From a virus, in IMG/VR virus record IMGVR_UViG_3300044970_001297, positions 1-64,000 of that record: DNA of 64,000 nt; one strand, 5' to 3'. Made by a program: the position numbers and the translations under genes. The notes beneath the pieces were generated by a model. The model was not told where the DNA came from, ran no database searches, and saw nothing but the letters and a program-made list of their open reading frames with translations. Positions 8,600 to 18,441 of the stretch are shown one piece after another (position 1 is the stretch's first letter; the number at the start of each line of letters is the position of its first letter).

Positions 8600-10560
8600 G
8601 TGACAAGAAAACCCTTCCTACTTCCTACCAACACTTTATTTTTATCTCTAGGTACTCAAGATGGCTAGAAAAGGAGGGTAGGCGAGAGACATGGGAAGAG
8701 ACTGTGGAACGCTACTTCAAGTTCTTCGATGAACATCTTGCGAACAATAGGAAATACAACCTTGATCCTGCGCTTCGTCAGGAACTCAAGACCGCTGTCC
8801 TCAACCTTGAGATCATGCCTTCCATGCGTTCTCTCATGACCGCAGGAGAAGCACTCAAGCGAGACAATACCGCTGGCTACAACTGTTCATATGTTGCCGT
8901 AAACCGTGTCCGTGCATTCGATGAGATCCTCTACATATTGATGTGCGGCACAGGCGTAGGCTTTTCTGTGGAGAGGCAATATGTCGAGAAACTTCCTACA
9001 ATCGCTGAAGCATTCACTGACTCTGATACCACGATTGTGGTGCAGGATTCGAAGGCGGGTTGGGCAAAGGCTTTCAGGGAACTCGTCTCTCTTCTTATTG
9101 GAGGTCAAGTACCCCAATGGGATCTGTCAAAGATTCGTCCTGCGGGAGCAAGACTTAAGACTTTTGGAGGTCGCGCGAGTGGACCAAAGCCATTGGAGGA
9201 TCTGTTTAGATTCACCGTTGACACCTTTAGAAGAGCAGCAGGGCGGAAACTCACTAGCATCGAATGCCATGATATCGTCTGCAAGGTTGCGGAGATTGTC
9301 GTCGTCGGAGGAGTACGACGCTCTGCTCTTATCTCGCTTTCAAACCTGACTGACGAGAGAATGCGCGATGCAAAGACAGGTGCATGGTGGAACGACAATC
9401 CACAACGCGCACTTGCAAACAACTCAGTTGCATACAAGGAGAAGCCCGAGATCGGCGTGTTCATGGACGAGTGGGTTTCCCTCTACAAGTCCAAGAGCGG
9501 AGAGCGTGGAATCTTCAATCGTGCGGCAGCACAAAAGACCGTTGCGAAGTTGGGTGATCGTCGCGATCCAAACTACGAGTTTGGAACGAATCCATGCAGC
9601 GAGATCATCCTTCGTGATTGCGAGTTCTGCAACCTCACGGAAGTCGTTGTTCGCCCTGAAGACACTTACGAATCACTCCGTCGCAAGGTTAAACTTGCAT
9701 CTATTCTGGGAACATGGCAAGCATCGCTGACTCATTTCCCATACCTCTCATCGTCATGGCAGAGGAACTGCGAGGAGGAGGCACTCCTTGGTGTATCGCT
9801 CACAGGCATCCTTGACAACAAGATGATGCGTGGTGAGGATGGTTCACTGGAAAACATCCTCACGGGTTTGAGAGTTGAAGCAGAAGAGACAAACAAGGCT
9901 TGGGCAGCAAACATTGGAATCAATCCTGCTGCGGCAATCACATGCGTCAAGCCGAGTGGAACTGTGTCTCAGTTGACCGATTCGGCATCGGGTATCCATC
10001 CTCGCCACAACGAGTACTACATCCGTACCGTTCGTGCGGATCGCAAGGATCCACTATGTCAGATGATGATCGACATGGGATTCCCCGCAGAGCCTTGTGT
10101 GATGAAGCCAGACCACACGATGGTCTTCTCGTTCCCAATGAAGGCAGAGGGTTCCGTGACACGCAACGACCTGACTGCAATCGAACATCTTCAGTTGTGG
10201 CTTGAGTATCAGCGTCATTGGTGCGAACACAAGCCATCAATCACCATCACCGTGCGCGAGCATGAGTGGATGGAGGTCGGCGCATTCGTCTATCGACACT
10301 TCGATGAGATCAGCGGCATTTCCTTCTTGCCCATGGACTTGGGTACATACCGACAGGCTCCTTATCAAGATTGCACTAAGGCTCAATATGAAGACCTTCT
10401 TGCAAAGATGCCAACGGGCGTTGATTGGGCAACATTAAAGCAGTATGAGAAACAGGATAATACTGCTAGTTCTCAATCATTCGCTTGTTCGGCTGGATCG
10501 TGTGAATTGGTAGATATAACATCCGATTCCGACAAGACCGCATTTCCCACACAGAGATAA
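8596..10560 (+). CDS. Adenosylcobalamin-dependent ribonucleoside-triphosphate reductase (class II)
   Basis: A 654-residue protein resembling the monomeric Lactobacillus leichmannii type RTPR. It reduces ribonucleotides to deoxyribonucleotides for phage DNA synthesis, using adenosylcobalamin instead of a beta subunit. Visible active-site residues are C97 (TAGYNCSYV), C334 and E336 (NPCSEIILR) and C345 (CEFCNL). These would be the C97/C345 redox pair and the C334 thiyl residue. The C-terminal swinging tail has a C631-x4-C636 pair (ACSAGSCELVDIT). An extra 16 residues follow that tail. HNH genes flank it on both sides, and the downstream one carries a second copy of the tail. Confidence 0.9.
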   Translation: MSDKKTLPTSYQHFIFISRYSRWLEKEGRRETWEETVERYFKFFDEHLANNRKYNLDPALRQELKTAVLNLEIMPSMRSLMTAGEALKRDNTAGYNCSYVAVNRVRAFDEILYILMCGTGVGFSVERQYVEKLPTIAEAFTDSDTTIVVQDSKAGWAKAFRELVSLLIGGQVPQWDLSKIRPAGARLKTFGGRASGPKPLEDLFRFTVDTFRRAAGRKLTSIECHDIVCKVAEIVVVGGVRRSALISLSNLTDERMRDAKTGAWWNDNPQRALANNSVAYKEKPEIGVFMDEWVSLYKSKSGERGIFNRAAAQKTVAKLGDRRDPNYEFGTNPCSEIILRDCEFCNLTEVVVRPEDTYESLRRKVKLASILGTWQASLTHFPYLSSSWQRNCEEEALLGVSLTGILDNKMMRGEDGSLENILTGLRVEAEETNKAWAANIGINPAAAITCVKPSGTVSQLTDSASGIHPRHNEYYIRTVRADRKDPLCQMMIDMGFPAEPCVMKPDHTMVFSFPMKAEGSVTRNDLTAIEHLQLWLEYQRHWCEHKPSITITVREHEWMEVGAFVYRHFDEISGISFLPMDLGTYRQAPYQDCTKAQYEDLLAKMPTGVDWATLKQYEKQDNTASSQSFACSAGSCELVDITSDSDKTAFPTQR

Positions 10561-10563
10561 ATA
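10558..10563 (+). promoter_or_regulatory. Late-like TAAATA box before second HNH gene
   Basis: TAAATA overlaps the stop codon of the reductase gene, and a GGAGG ribosome-binding site lies before the ATG at 10596. It could give the HNH gene its own late transcript. Confidence 0.35.
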
Positions 10564-10595
10564 TGTTTATACATATCTGTGTGGGAGGATAGTAA

Positions 10596-11249
10596 ATGCG
10601 TAAAATAAGAACTTGTTGGGAAGAGAAAAAGCCTCTGTGCTTGTATAAAGGCGAAAGTCTTCTGAATAAGCAGATAAATGATTGGAAAATTCTTGGATAC
10701 CATTCAACCAAAGAAAAACCCAGTGGGTCGAGGGTAGATTGGTTGTGTCAATGTATGAATTGTGGCATGGAAAAACCTATTCCAATGTACAATGTAATTT
10801 CTGGCAGAAGTAAAATGTGCTTTTTGTGTGCAAATAAAGATAGGCATGGAGAAAAAAATCACAATTGGAAGGGTACAGGGTGTATACCATCTAGTGTAAT
10901 AACATCCATAAAAAATAGTGCTAAGTGTCGAAACATACCAATGGAAGTTACTCCTGAATATTTGAATACAATATGGGACGAGCAAAAACATAAATGTGCT
11001 TTGACTGGACTGGATTTGATTATGAAAGCAAAATCGAAAACCGATACACCTTGGTCAAATACAGCGTCTTTGGACAGAAAAAACTCATCCGTTGGTTATG
11101 TGATTGGAAATGTTCGATGGGTTCATCCAGTCATCAATATGATGAAAAATCATTTTAGCGACGAAACATTTATTTCTATGTGTAATAGAGTTACAAGTTG
11201 GGTTGCTTGCTCTGGTGACAAGTGTGAAATCGTGGATCTTACAAACTAA
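10596..11249 (+). CDS. HNH homing endonuclease carrying a second ribonucleotide-reductase tail
   Basis: A 217-residue protein. The N-terminus has a cysteine cluster (CQCMNCG... CFLCANK). The HNH core is CALTGLDL, then ASLDRKNSSVGYVIGNVRWV. After the normal end of such an enzyme (ETFISMCNRVT) the frame continues into SWVACSGDKCEIVDLTN. That segment matches the reductase C-terminus just upstream (ACSAGSCELVDIT) and keeps the C-x4-C redox pair (C205, C210). The two tails differ at many third codon positions, so this is not a recent duplication. The simplest reading is that the element inserted at the 3' end of the reductase gene, brought its own version of the tail, and left the original tail fused to itself. 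RNA splicing is an alternative. Confidence 0.85.
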   Translation: MRKIRTCWEEKKPLCLYKGESLLNKQINDWKILGYHSTKEKPSGSRVDWLCQCMNCGMEKPIPMYNVISGRSKMCFLCANKDRHGEKNHNWKGTGCIPSSVITSIKNSAKCRNIPMEVTPEYLNTIWDEQKHKCALTGLDLIMKAKSKTDTPWSNTASLDRKNSSVGYVIGNVRWVHPVINMMKNHFSDETFISMCNRVTSWVACSGDKCEIVDLTN

Positions 11250-11263
11250 CAAAGGGAGAGACA

Positions 11264-12808
11264 ATGTCAATAGCAGACAAACTCGCAAAACTACTCAATG
11301 ATTGGGGAAAGACCCTGTCCATCTATGACCTGAATAAGGACAACATCGTGGATGCAACGGATCTTTCCATGCTTCTATCGGGATATGATCCCGAGGTCAT
11401 CGACCCCGATCCAATTGGAACACCAGATGATCCTGGGTACGATGCAACGGCAGTTGCTCGTTGGACATGTGTGCCATTCAGGGAGATCAAGCAGACCGCG
11501 AAGATCGGTGTTGCCGCATTCCACATGAATGGAATCGACAGGGTCGAGTTCTCCGTGAACAAGGGAGCATGGCAAGTAGTTCGTGAGCCAGCACTCAACA
11601 CCGACAATGGAGTCGTGGAGTACTTCATTGAAATCGATCCATCGCAGCACGAAGACGGAACCGTGGAGATCTACGCGGTTGCCTATCCAAGAATAGGCAT
11701 TCCACGGGTTCTACAAGGAAACTTCAACAACTCCTTTGTTGGTGGAGAGAACTCCCTAAAGATTCGCAATGGAATCCATTCGATGTTCGTCGTGTGCAAC
11801 GCAAACGGGACATTGAAGAATTGGGATGTATATGCATCTCCCGTTGGAAACGACGATACTGGCGACGGAACCAAGGCAAATCCATACAAGACGATTGCAG
11901 GAGCCTTGAGCGCACAGACCGCAATTCATGGCGACTGCGATGGACTCACCCTCTATCTTGAGGAGGGAGACTACGACTATGTCGGACCAAAGTTCCCCAA
12001 GAAGGTCGTGACGAAGAACAGATATGCCACCGTCTGCTCTGCTCCTGGCACGAACCGCGAGAATGTCCGCATCGTCATGGCAACAACAGGTGGGTTGGCA
12101 ACCAAGTTCATCTGCATGAGAAATCTCCTGTTCGTTGGAAATGTCAAGATGCGTACCCCGAACATGGATTCGTTTGCATGGATCGATGGGTGCAAGGCAA
12201 CGGCAGCAAGCCATGAGATCGGTGGTGGATTCGCATCGGGTGCATGGTCGATGGTTGCATTCACCAACTGCGAGGCTTACAATGTCAGGGATTGCTTCAG
12301 GAGCGGAAACCTTGCGGTGAACTGCTCTGGCAGAAAGTTCAGCGATACGCCACTTGGTCAGGACTGCGTCGTGATCAACTGCTCGTTCGATGAATTCATC
12401 CGCAACTCAAACGGAGATCATGCGGATGTGTTCCACTGGTTCTACACGAAGCCTGGATATCGCGAGAACAGGCTGATCTATGGACTTGATGTGAGGAACT
12501 TCTCGTTGCAGGGTTGGCAAGTGAATCCCATACGCGGCGGTGGGCAGCAACTCGACAATGTCGCTCTTGTCGATGTGAGGATCAGCAAGGACATCTCCAA
12601 TGTCGCTGGTTCGTGGTGGTACATGGACACCAACCATCTGTACATGAAGAATGTCAACCTTGTCGATCAGACCTTGCGTTGGAAGGTGCATGGTCAGGAT
12701 GAGGATGGAAAGATGGTTCTTCGGAATGTCGTGCTTGAGGATTCCAACTTCAGATCGATGACATGGCTTCCAGCGGAAGTCATCTTGAAGAACACCACCA
12801 TCGGGTGA
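11264..12808 (+). CDS. Putative beta-helix fibre/spike protein with dockerin-like N-terminus
   Basis: A 514-residue protein. Residues 22-38 (DLNKDNIVDATDLSMLL) match a single dockerin type I/EF-hand-like calcium loop, with D22, N24, D26, D30 and D33. From about residue 190 the motif VYASPVGNDDTGDGTKANP is typical of proteins that enter a right-handed parallel beta-helix (DUF1565/pectate-lyase-like fold), and the rest has short Asn/Val-rich strand repeats. It is probably a spike or depolymerase-like virion protein; no catalytic residues can be assigned. A strong terminator follows 42 bases after the stop. Confidence 0.6.
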   Translation: MSIADKLAKLLNDWGKTLSIYDLNKDNIVDATDLSMLLSGYDPEVIDPDPIGTPDDPGYDATAVARWTCVPFREIKQTAKIGVAAFHMNGIDRVEFSVNKGAWQVVREPALNTDNGVVEYFIEIDPSQHEDGTVEIYAVAYPRIGIPRVLQGNFNNSFVGGENSLKIRNGIHSMFVVCNANGTLKNWDVYASPVGNDDTGDGTKANPYKTIAGALSAQTAIHGDCDGLTLYLEEGDYDYVGPKFPKKVVTKNRYATVCSAPGTNRENVRIVMATTGGLATKFICMRNLLFVGNVKMRTPNMDSFAWIDGCKATAASHEIGGGFASGAWSMVAFTNCEAYNVRDCFRSGNLAVNCSGRKFSDTPLGQDCVVINCSFDEFIRNSNGDHADVFHWFYTKPGYRENRLIYGLDVRNFSLQGWQVNPIRGGGQQLDNVALVDVRISKDISNVAGSWWYMDTNHLYMKNVNLVDQTLRWKVHGQDEDGKMVLRNVVLEDSNFRSMTWLPAEVILKNTTIG

Positions 12809-12849
12809 TACATATTCACAGATTCCCTTGAGATAGCATCTCTTGGCCG

Positions 12850-12880
12850 ACAACCTCCAGAAATGGGGGTTGTTTCTTTT
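12850..12880 (+). terminator. Rho-independent terminator closing the rightward fibre block
   Basis: A 9-bp stem (ACAACCTCC / GGGGGTTGT with one G-T pair), loop AGAAAT, then TTCTTTT. It separates the rightward block from the convergent leftward gene that ends at 12879. Confidence 0.85.
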
Positions 12881-15800
12881 ACGGATTCTCCAGAGTCTTG
12901 TACTTTATGTGGAGTATCGGCAGATGAGACACATTCTCAATTGTTATTGAGGTCAATTCATCTTGATTTTCTGGTGTTATGTCTCTGCTCAACTCAAGAT
13001 ACTGATACTCTGTCCCATTGGTAGCACCAAATTTGGTGTTTGATGGAGTGTCCGATTCTATTCCATCCTGCACAGAAAGAACCTTGTATATTCCATCATT
13101 TGAGGAAGAACCAATTATGCGAATATATGAACCAGCCGCTATGTCAAGGTTATTGGATCCTCCAAACAATCTTTTAGTTATCGATGAGTTCACTCTAAAA
13201 GCAAGTAGGTTCTTTGTTCCGACATTTGCAGGAACCTTCAAGCGAAGTGCCATTTTTTGATTTGGATTAATCTTGGGTTTTCCAACACCAGATGTCTCAG
13301 GTCCACCACACAATGTTGTCTTTGCCGGATTTCCAGTATGGAAGTATGGGTTGTCATTGAGTATGCCGCTGAATAAAGCAGAGGGATTTAGCGTGGTTGA
13401 AAGAATAAAACCACCAAATCCTAAACTGCTGTTATAAGAGAAAGAATATGATTGAGATGTACAAGACACAATATTTGGTATTGTGAGATCTGAAGGTAAA
13501 CTTTTTGATGCTGTGGTTATTTCACCATATTCATTGACCGTGAGGGTGACTCCAGAAGTAGCGGACAAAGAAACCAGTGTGCTTATGAAATTGTTCATAG
13601 CCGCCGTTCTGGTAGAGGACCCATTTAGCAATATGGTTGCAGTATTTCCACTACTTGAGGTAAACCTAAAATCTTGTATTGCGGCAAAATCAAAGGCGGC
13701 TGCATCTGCATTGACATACAGGTGGTGTGGATGCTTTCTAAAGGATATTACGGTTGTTGATAATGGTGCTACTGAAGATGGACTTTCCTTGCTGTTGAAA
13801 GCAATGTAGGAATTGCTCTTGTAGAACTCATCAAGCACCCCGGGGGTGTCGTTTCCATAGATGGTCTTGAACTCTCCATGCTCCACCGAAGGATCGCATT
13901 GACCATGCATGATGAGGCTCATTGTCTGACCAGCATTTGCCTTGCCAAGTTGCATGAAGTCCTTGACCTGTGTGGTGACATTCAAATCGTTTCTTGAGCC
14001 AATGCCTGTCTCTTGCAGGGTGTAGTTCCTGTTCGCAAACTGTTCCGATATGATGAATACTCCACCACCAGACGATCCGTCGATCTCGTCTTGAGTGGAT
14101 GGGCCGATCTCATCATTGTTTTCGGGATTGCTATATGAAGGTATATTACCCATTATGTTTGGTATTTTGAGAATATTGTCATCTGGGTAGATTCCATCCC
14201 CACTATGCCCATCAAATCCATTCTTTGTCATCCAAGTGACATTTTCGGTCAAGTCCGTTGTGGATAGATTTATGGTTATGGGGTGGTTTGGAATCGGTGG
14301 TGGGTTAGGTATTATTCCATCCACTGGTGCTGGTATCCAAAATTCAGCCAATCTGTTTTCAAGTTCTTCAATTGTTGTATTAACAGTGATGGGTGGTATT
14401 GAATATGGTAGTCGTGTTCCAATTTCGCTTGGAATTGGTGTCCCATCCCACGCTGTTATACCCTCTTTGATCGTAAAATCTCCATTTTCATAATCTACAA
14501 ATAATCTAGGATAGATCGCCGCATTTCTCATCAGTGAAAATATCTCCCCTTGTTCCGGAGTGGGGAAGGTTTGACCCTCAAGGGCTGGTGGGTATCCTGC
14601 TAGTAGGGGCCAATTTATTCTTGCAAGTTCGCTGTTAGTTCTAGGTCTATACAAAGGATCATTGTTGATTAGATATGTGCTGGTTTCTGCGTATGGATAC
14701 TTTATCGCGCCGTTGGCATCCCGATCTGGCTGATATAAATTTGGAGCAATATTGTTGTGCCAATTTGGTAATCCATCATTATTCAAATAATTGTGCGAGA
14801 AATATGTGTAAAATTCACCAGATGGTCCACGAAATTTGTTTGCAATATCAATGAACTCCTGCGGCATAGTGACACTAGAATTTCCAACAAACACATTATA
14901 TGAGTTTCCACTTGCCGGTGATGCAGTTTGTACATCCATCCAATCCGACAAATACATCATAACATTGTTTCGGAAAATATATTTTGTGGTATCCCACCAA
15001 AGCCAGTCTGCCGGTCCATTGAGTTGGTAAACCTTGGGTTTTCCTTCCGTATTATTGATGCCAAATGTATTATTTTTGCATATTAAGCCGGTGGGTGAAT
15101 CTGTATTTCTAAAGGCGTTTGAGAATCCCGACCGCGCAACCATATTATTGATAAATTTGCATGGAACAGAGCCTGGTGTAGCATCAAGAAAGTTAAGTGC
15201 CAAACCAATAAGACTTGGTGTGTGAAAATAGCAGTCTCGCACCTCAACATCGCTTGAATTTTCATAAATCGCAAGAGCATCTCCATGTGCCACTCGTCCA
15301 ATAGTGTACACTTTGTTTGCAATTGCTCTAACTCCCTTGGAGTTGGATAAGTAAAGTGCAGCACCCCTCCTATGATTTATTGATATATTGTTGTAGAATA
15401 ATGCTGGTTGATTAAAAGGCCAGGTAGGATGACCCATGTTATCCATGCGCCTTGATATTGTAAAAGCGCGATCATCACCCCTCAATCCCAAATTGTTGGA
15501 TGCTTCGACTTTTCCATAGCCATCAAGAAGAATACAAGCCTCGTTCAATGTATCGGAGATAAGATTACAACTCAATTTTACATTTACTGGTCCTTTGGAA
15601 TTCTCAGCAACGGAAGCGTTATTATTAACAATGGCTGGTCTCGCACCCACCATACAAAAACCCACCACATTAACATTTTTTGTAAAGTTTACATTATTTG
15701 ATCCTTCTGGATTGGTAATAACCATAGAACCACTAGTGCTGTGTTGTTTTATCAAAAATGCATGCATATTCGTCTCAGACGAAAAAACTTTTGGACTGCT

Positions 15801-17111
15801 GGTTTCAAAACCTGTAGGAGGCTTTACATAAAGTTTACCGTCTTCGAATGCGTATTGACTTGGTCGGTTTATGAATCTTCTGTTGATGAATGCGATGGTA
15901 TTGGTCGGGTGAGCCACTGTACCAGGCCGTGTATTTTGTATTCCATTCCACCAGATTTCATCTCCAAACCATGTTGCGGGTTTTTCCACCGTAAACCTAC
16001 CATTTTCAGCATCCATACTAAGAATTCTTGTGATATGAACATTGCTGTTTCCACCCACAAAAGCCACGGAGGAATCTGCCCAACAAATACCGGGGAAATC
16101 ATCATTCATTTCCACCAAGATATCTTTCAAAAATTTTGGTGGAATGGTTGTATTCTGAAGCCAGTATGTGTTTCCATTTGGACCTGGAAGCAGTTCGTCT
16201 CGTTGACGAACTACTGCACCTGTTATACCTGGCCCAATGGAAACAAAATCATATGTCAATCCCAATCCGAAACGATTATTATCATATCGATTCCAAGTCC
16301 ATTGCGCTACATTTGCCGTCCAATTTGCCTCTTCCCACGGATTATTAGGATCCTCGACTTCTGGTGGGGCATATTTGTATATCGCTGGATATGCATTTGT
16401 ATCATTTGCCGCAAATTTTGGGAGTTGTGATGTATCGGCAAAAGTTACTACGGCTTCAATTGGGTTTCTTCTTGGTGGCGGAAAAAATTGAATTTGGTTG
16501 GAGGGTGTACCTGCCGTGACACCAGGTTGTGTGACATACTGACCGTAAATAATGTCCTGTGGTATATTTATAGATCCAATGCCTGGAATGCCTGAACTAG
16601 AGCGTGATGCATTGAGGAATACTACTTTAGTATCGTTTGTAAGAGCATCCACCTCATAAACATGATGTTCTGTTTGATACGGATCATTCTGTCCTGGGAA
16701 CAGAGTGCCTGTTTTTTCGCAGTTAATTAGGCAATTTATTTTTGCACCGAGTGGGTTTTCAGACATCAGTGTTACATTTTGAAGAATATCGGGATTCATC
16801 AAACCAACTCTTCCTTGTGACTGAAATGTACACTGTCCAACAGTTCCAAAAGCACTTCCCGAAGATGGATTTTTTTGGTTGGTGTAGTCATAGACTCCAT
16901 CAAGTGCTATGAGATAGCCATGAGCAGTCGATCCCCCGTTGGCAATTCTCCAACCTGTCAGACCCCGATATGCTCTGGTGAATGTTCTGAATGGATTATC
17001 TCTTGTTCCATTTCCAATAGTATCGTTGCCAGTTGGACTAATATAAAACGAAGTCTGTGGATTTGGTACTGGATAGACTGTTTGAAAATTAATTCCGTCG
17101 ATATATGACAT
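12879..17111 (-). CDS. Large tailspike/fibre protein with beta-helix-type N-terminal region
   Basis: A 1410-residue protein. Residues 20-50 (SFYISPTGNDTIGNGTRDNP) match the entry motif of right-handed beta-helix proteins. Residues of about 450-800 contain many short strand repeats with Asn ladders (NNISINHRRGAALYLSN). The last ~400 residues are a different, Ser/Thr-rich region that may be one or more carbohydrate-binding or trimerisation domains. Its length is in the range of large phage tailspikes. It is the last of three leftward structural genes (20061 to 12879) with 3-10 base spacing. Capsule or polysaccharide degradation is possible but no active site can be assigned. Confidence 0.6.
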   Translation of the reverse strand: MSYIDGINFQTVYPVPNPQTSFYISPTGNDTIGNGTRDNPFRTFTRAYRGLTGWRIANGGSTAHGYLIALDGVYDYTNQKNPSSGSAFGTVGQCTFQSQGRVGLMNPDILQNVTLMSENPLGAKINCLINCEKTGTLFPGQNDPYQTEHHVYEVDALTNDTKVVFLNASRSSSGIPGIGSINIPQDIIYGQYVTQPGVTAGTPSNQIQFFPPPRRNPIEAVVTFADTSQLPKFAANDTNAYPAIYKYAPPEVEDPNNPWEEANWTANVAQWTWNRYDNNRFGLGLTYDFVSIGPGITGAVVRQRDELLPGPNGNTYWLQNTTIPPKFLKDILVEMNDDFPGICWADSSVAFVGGNSNVHITRILSMDAENGRFTVEKPATWFGDEIWWNGIQNTRPGTVAHPTNTIAFINRRFINRPSQYAFEDGKLYVKPPTGFETSSPKVFSSETNMHAFLIKQHSTSGSMVITNPEGSNNVNFTKNVNVVGFCMVGARPAIVNNNASVAENSKGPVNVKLSCNLISDTLNEACILLDGYGKVEASNNLGLRGDDRAFTISRRMDNMGHPTWPFNQPALFYNNISINHRRGAALYLSNSKGVRAIANKVYTIGRVAHGDALAIYENSSDVEVRDCYFHTPSLIGLALNFLDATPGSVPCKFINNMVARSGFSNAFRNTDSPTGLICKNNTFGINNTEGKPKVYQLNGPADWLWWDTTKYIFRNNVMMYLSDWMDVQTASPASGNSYNVFVGNSSVTMPQEFIDIANKFRGPSGEFYTYFSHNYLNNDGLPNWHNNIAPNLYQPDRDANGAIKYPYAETSTYLINNDPLYRPRTNSELARINWPLLAGYPPALEGQTFPTPEQGEIFSLMRNAAIYPRLFVDYENGDFTIKEGITAWDGTPIPSEIGTRLPYSIPPITVNTTIEELENRLAEFWIPAPVDGIIPNPPPIPNHPITINLSTTDLTENVTWMTKNGFDGHSGDGIYPDDNILKIPNIMGNIPSYSNPENNDEIGPSTQDEIDGSSGGGVFIISEQFANRNYTLQETGIGSRNDLNVTTQVKDFMQLGKANAGQTMSLIMHGQCDPSVEHGEFKTIYGNDTPGVLDEFYKSNSYIAFNSKESPSSVAPLSTTVISFRKHPHHLYVNADAAAFDFAAIQDFRFTSSSGNTATILLNGSSTRTAAMNNFISTLVSLSATSGVTLTVNEYGEITTASKSLPSDLTIPNIVSCTSQSYSFSYNSSLGFGGFILSTTLNPSALFSGILNDNPYFHTGNPAKTTLCGGPETSGVGKPKINPNQKMALRLKVPANVGTKNLLAFRVNSSITKRLFGGSNNLDIAAGSYIRIIGSSSNDGIYKVLSVQDGIESDTPSNTKFGATNGTEYQYLELSRDITPENQDELTSITIENVSHLPILHIKYKTLENP

Positions 17112-17121
17112 ATTAAATCTC

Positions 17122-18438
17122 TTATGCTATTTCTGGTGGAGTTCTTGTGGGTGGGCATGGATATGCGTCTGGTTTTGCCACGAATCCTGGTGGCGCATAT
17201 CTGAAGTTCTTCCACCACAGGTCTGGATTCCTTCTGAAATCTGGATCATCTTGATTCCACCGAGCGGGTCGTGATATTCCGTCTGGAAAGTATTCTATGT
17301 CATCGTTGACAACTTCTGGCCACCACGGAGTTAAGAATGGTTGAAGCGTTTCATCCTGAAACCATTCCCCAAGGCTACCGTTTCCTCCGATGGGAACCCC
17401 AAGACCAGGAACATATGGTATCCATACTGGCAATATAAATTTGTCGGGGTTTGATGTGTTGTTTACACCATGAATCCAATCATCAAGGAACCACCATCTT
17501 CCCCTGGCGTCTCTGTACCACCATCTCGACCCATTTCCTCTGTAGATTTCCCCAAAGCGATTCAAGTCTTCGATGACATAATCGGGACACCTTCCGTTGT
17601 ATATGTCGGGAACCTCATTTTCGCATGGAATCAGTATTGGACTTATTGGATACTTTGGGTGGACATTCCCATTATCCTGCTGCCTTGTGCATGGCAAGTA
17701 CCAGCCTTCGGGAGACCAACCATCAACTTCGGTTTCATCGTCCCACCACAGGATTCCTGGAATCTCTGGATCATATATTTCTATAGGAAAACCCAATGTA
17801 AATCCTGGTGGAGTGCTTGGCTGCACTGGCTTTGGATCATCTTTTGAGGGTGCGCCCGAGGCATAGATTTCAAGATCTCTTTCCAGACGAGCGAGCATCT
17901 CCTCTCTTGTCTTTGGTGGAGGGAGAATCGGGCTGACGCGGTAGTAGGATCCTTCTTTGGTGAATTCAACCCTTGGAGATTGCGCTGTTCGTTGCTCTAT
18001 CGATGAGCGCAGTTGCGGAGTATCAGCCCAGTTCTCCGAACTGGACACGGTGAGCATCAATGTTGCCTCCGTGATGTTCGCAGCCGTTGGGACACCGCTC
18101 AAGTCAAAACCCATCACGATTCTTGTGGGAGTTCGCACCGCGAGTGTCGTAGATGGTCCACTACCTGGTGGTGGCAATAGTCCACCCGAACCTTGGTCAT
18201 TGTAATCATTCCATGGGTTCAGAAGACCTATCGGAAGTTGTGATGAGAATTTTGCCCGAGACTGCTCATCGACTCCCAATGCATTTGACCACCTGTCATT
18301 GCCTGGTACAGACGAGTGCCATATGAATGTATCGAATGATGGAATGAGTATGATCTCACCGTCAACAAGTGTGGGTTGACTATTGGGAGTCTGTCTTCTC
18401 CTGTTGATCAGTCTTTTGTTTATGAAGTCGCTACGCAT
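17122..18438 (-). CDS. Virion structural protein with DNRLRE-like domain and Trp/Pro-rich tail
   Basis: A 438-residue protein. Residues of about 30-145 (DTFIWHSSVPGNDRWSNALG, then RIVMGFDLSGVPTAANITEA) resemble the DNRLRE-type beta-sandwich found in secreted bacterial proteins. From about residue 200 the sequence is unusually rich in Trp, Pro and Asp (WWDDETEVDGWSPEGWYLP). There is no signal peptide. It lies between two fibre genes in a tight operon (3 and 10 base gaps), so a fibre or connector role is inferred. Confidence 0.55.
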   Translation of the reverse strand: MRSDFINKRLINRRRQTPNSQPTLVDGEIILIPSFDTFIWHSSVPGNDRWSNALGVDEQSRAKFSSQLPIGLLNPWNDYNDQGSGGLLPPPGSGPSTTLAVRTPTRIVMGFDLSGVPTAANITEATLMLTVSSSENWADTPQLRSSIEQRTAQSPRVEFTKEGSYYRVSPILPPPKTREEMLARLERDLEIYASGAPSKDDPKPVQPSTPPGFTLGFPIEIYDPEIPGILWWDDETEVDGWSPEGWYLPCTRQQDNGNVHPKYPISPILIPCENEVPDIYNGRCPDYVIEDLNRFGEIYRGNGSRWWYRDARGRWWFLDDWIHGVNNTSNPDKFILPVWIPYVPGLGVPIGGNGSLGEWFQDETLQPFLTPWWPEVVNDDIEYFPDGISRPARWNQDDPDFRRNPDLWWKNFRYAPPGFVAKPDAYPCPPTRTPPEIA

Positions 18439-18441
18439 GTG

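Noticed and set aside
10560-10596. Group I intron between the reductase and the HNH gene
   Set aside because: Only about 35 bases separate the genes and both reductase tails are complete without splicing, so an intron is not required. It is kept as an alternative in the finding.
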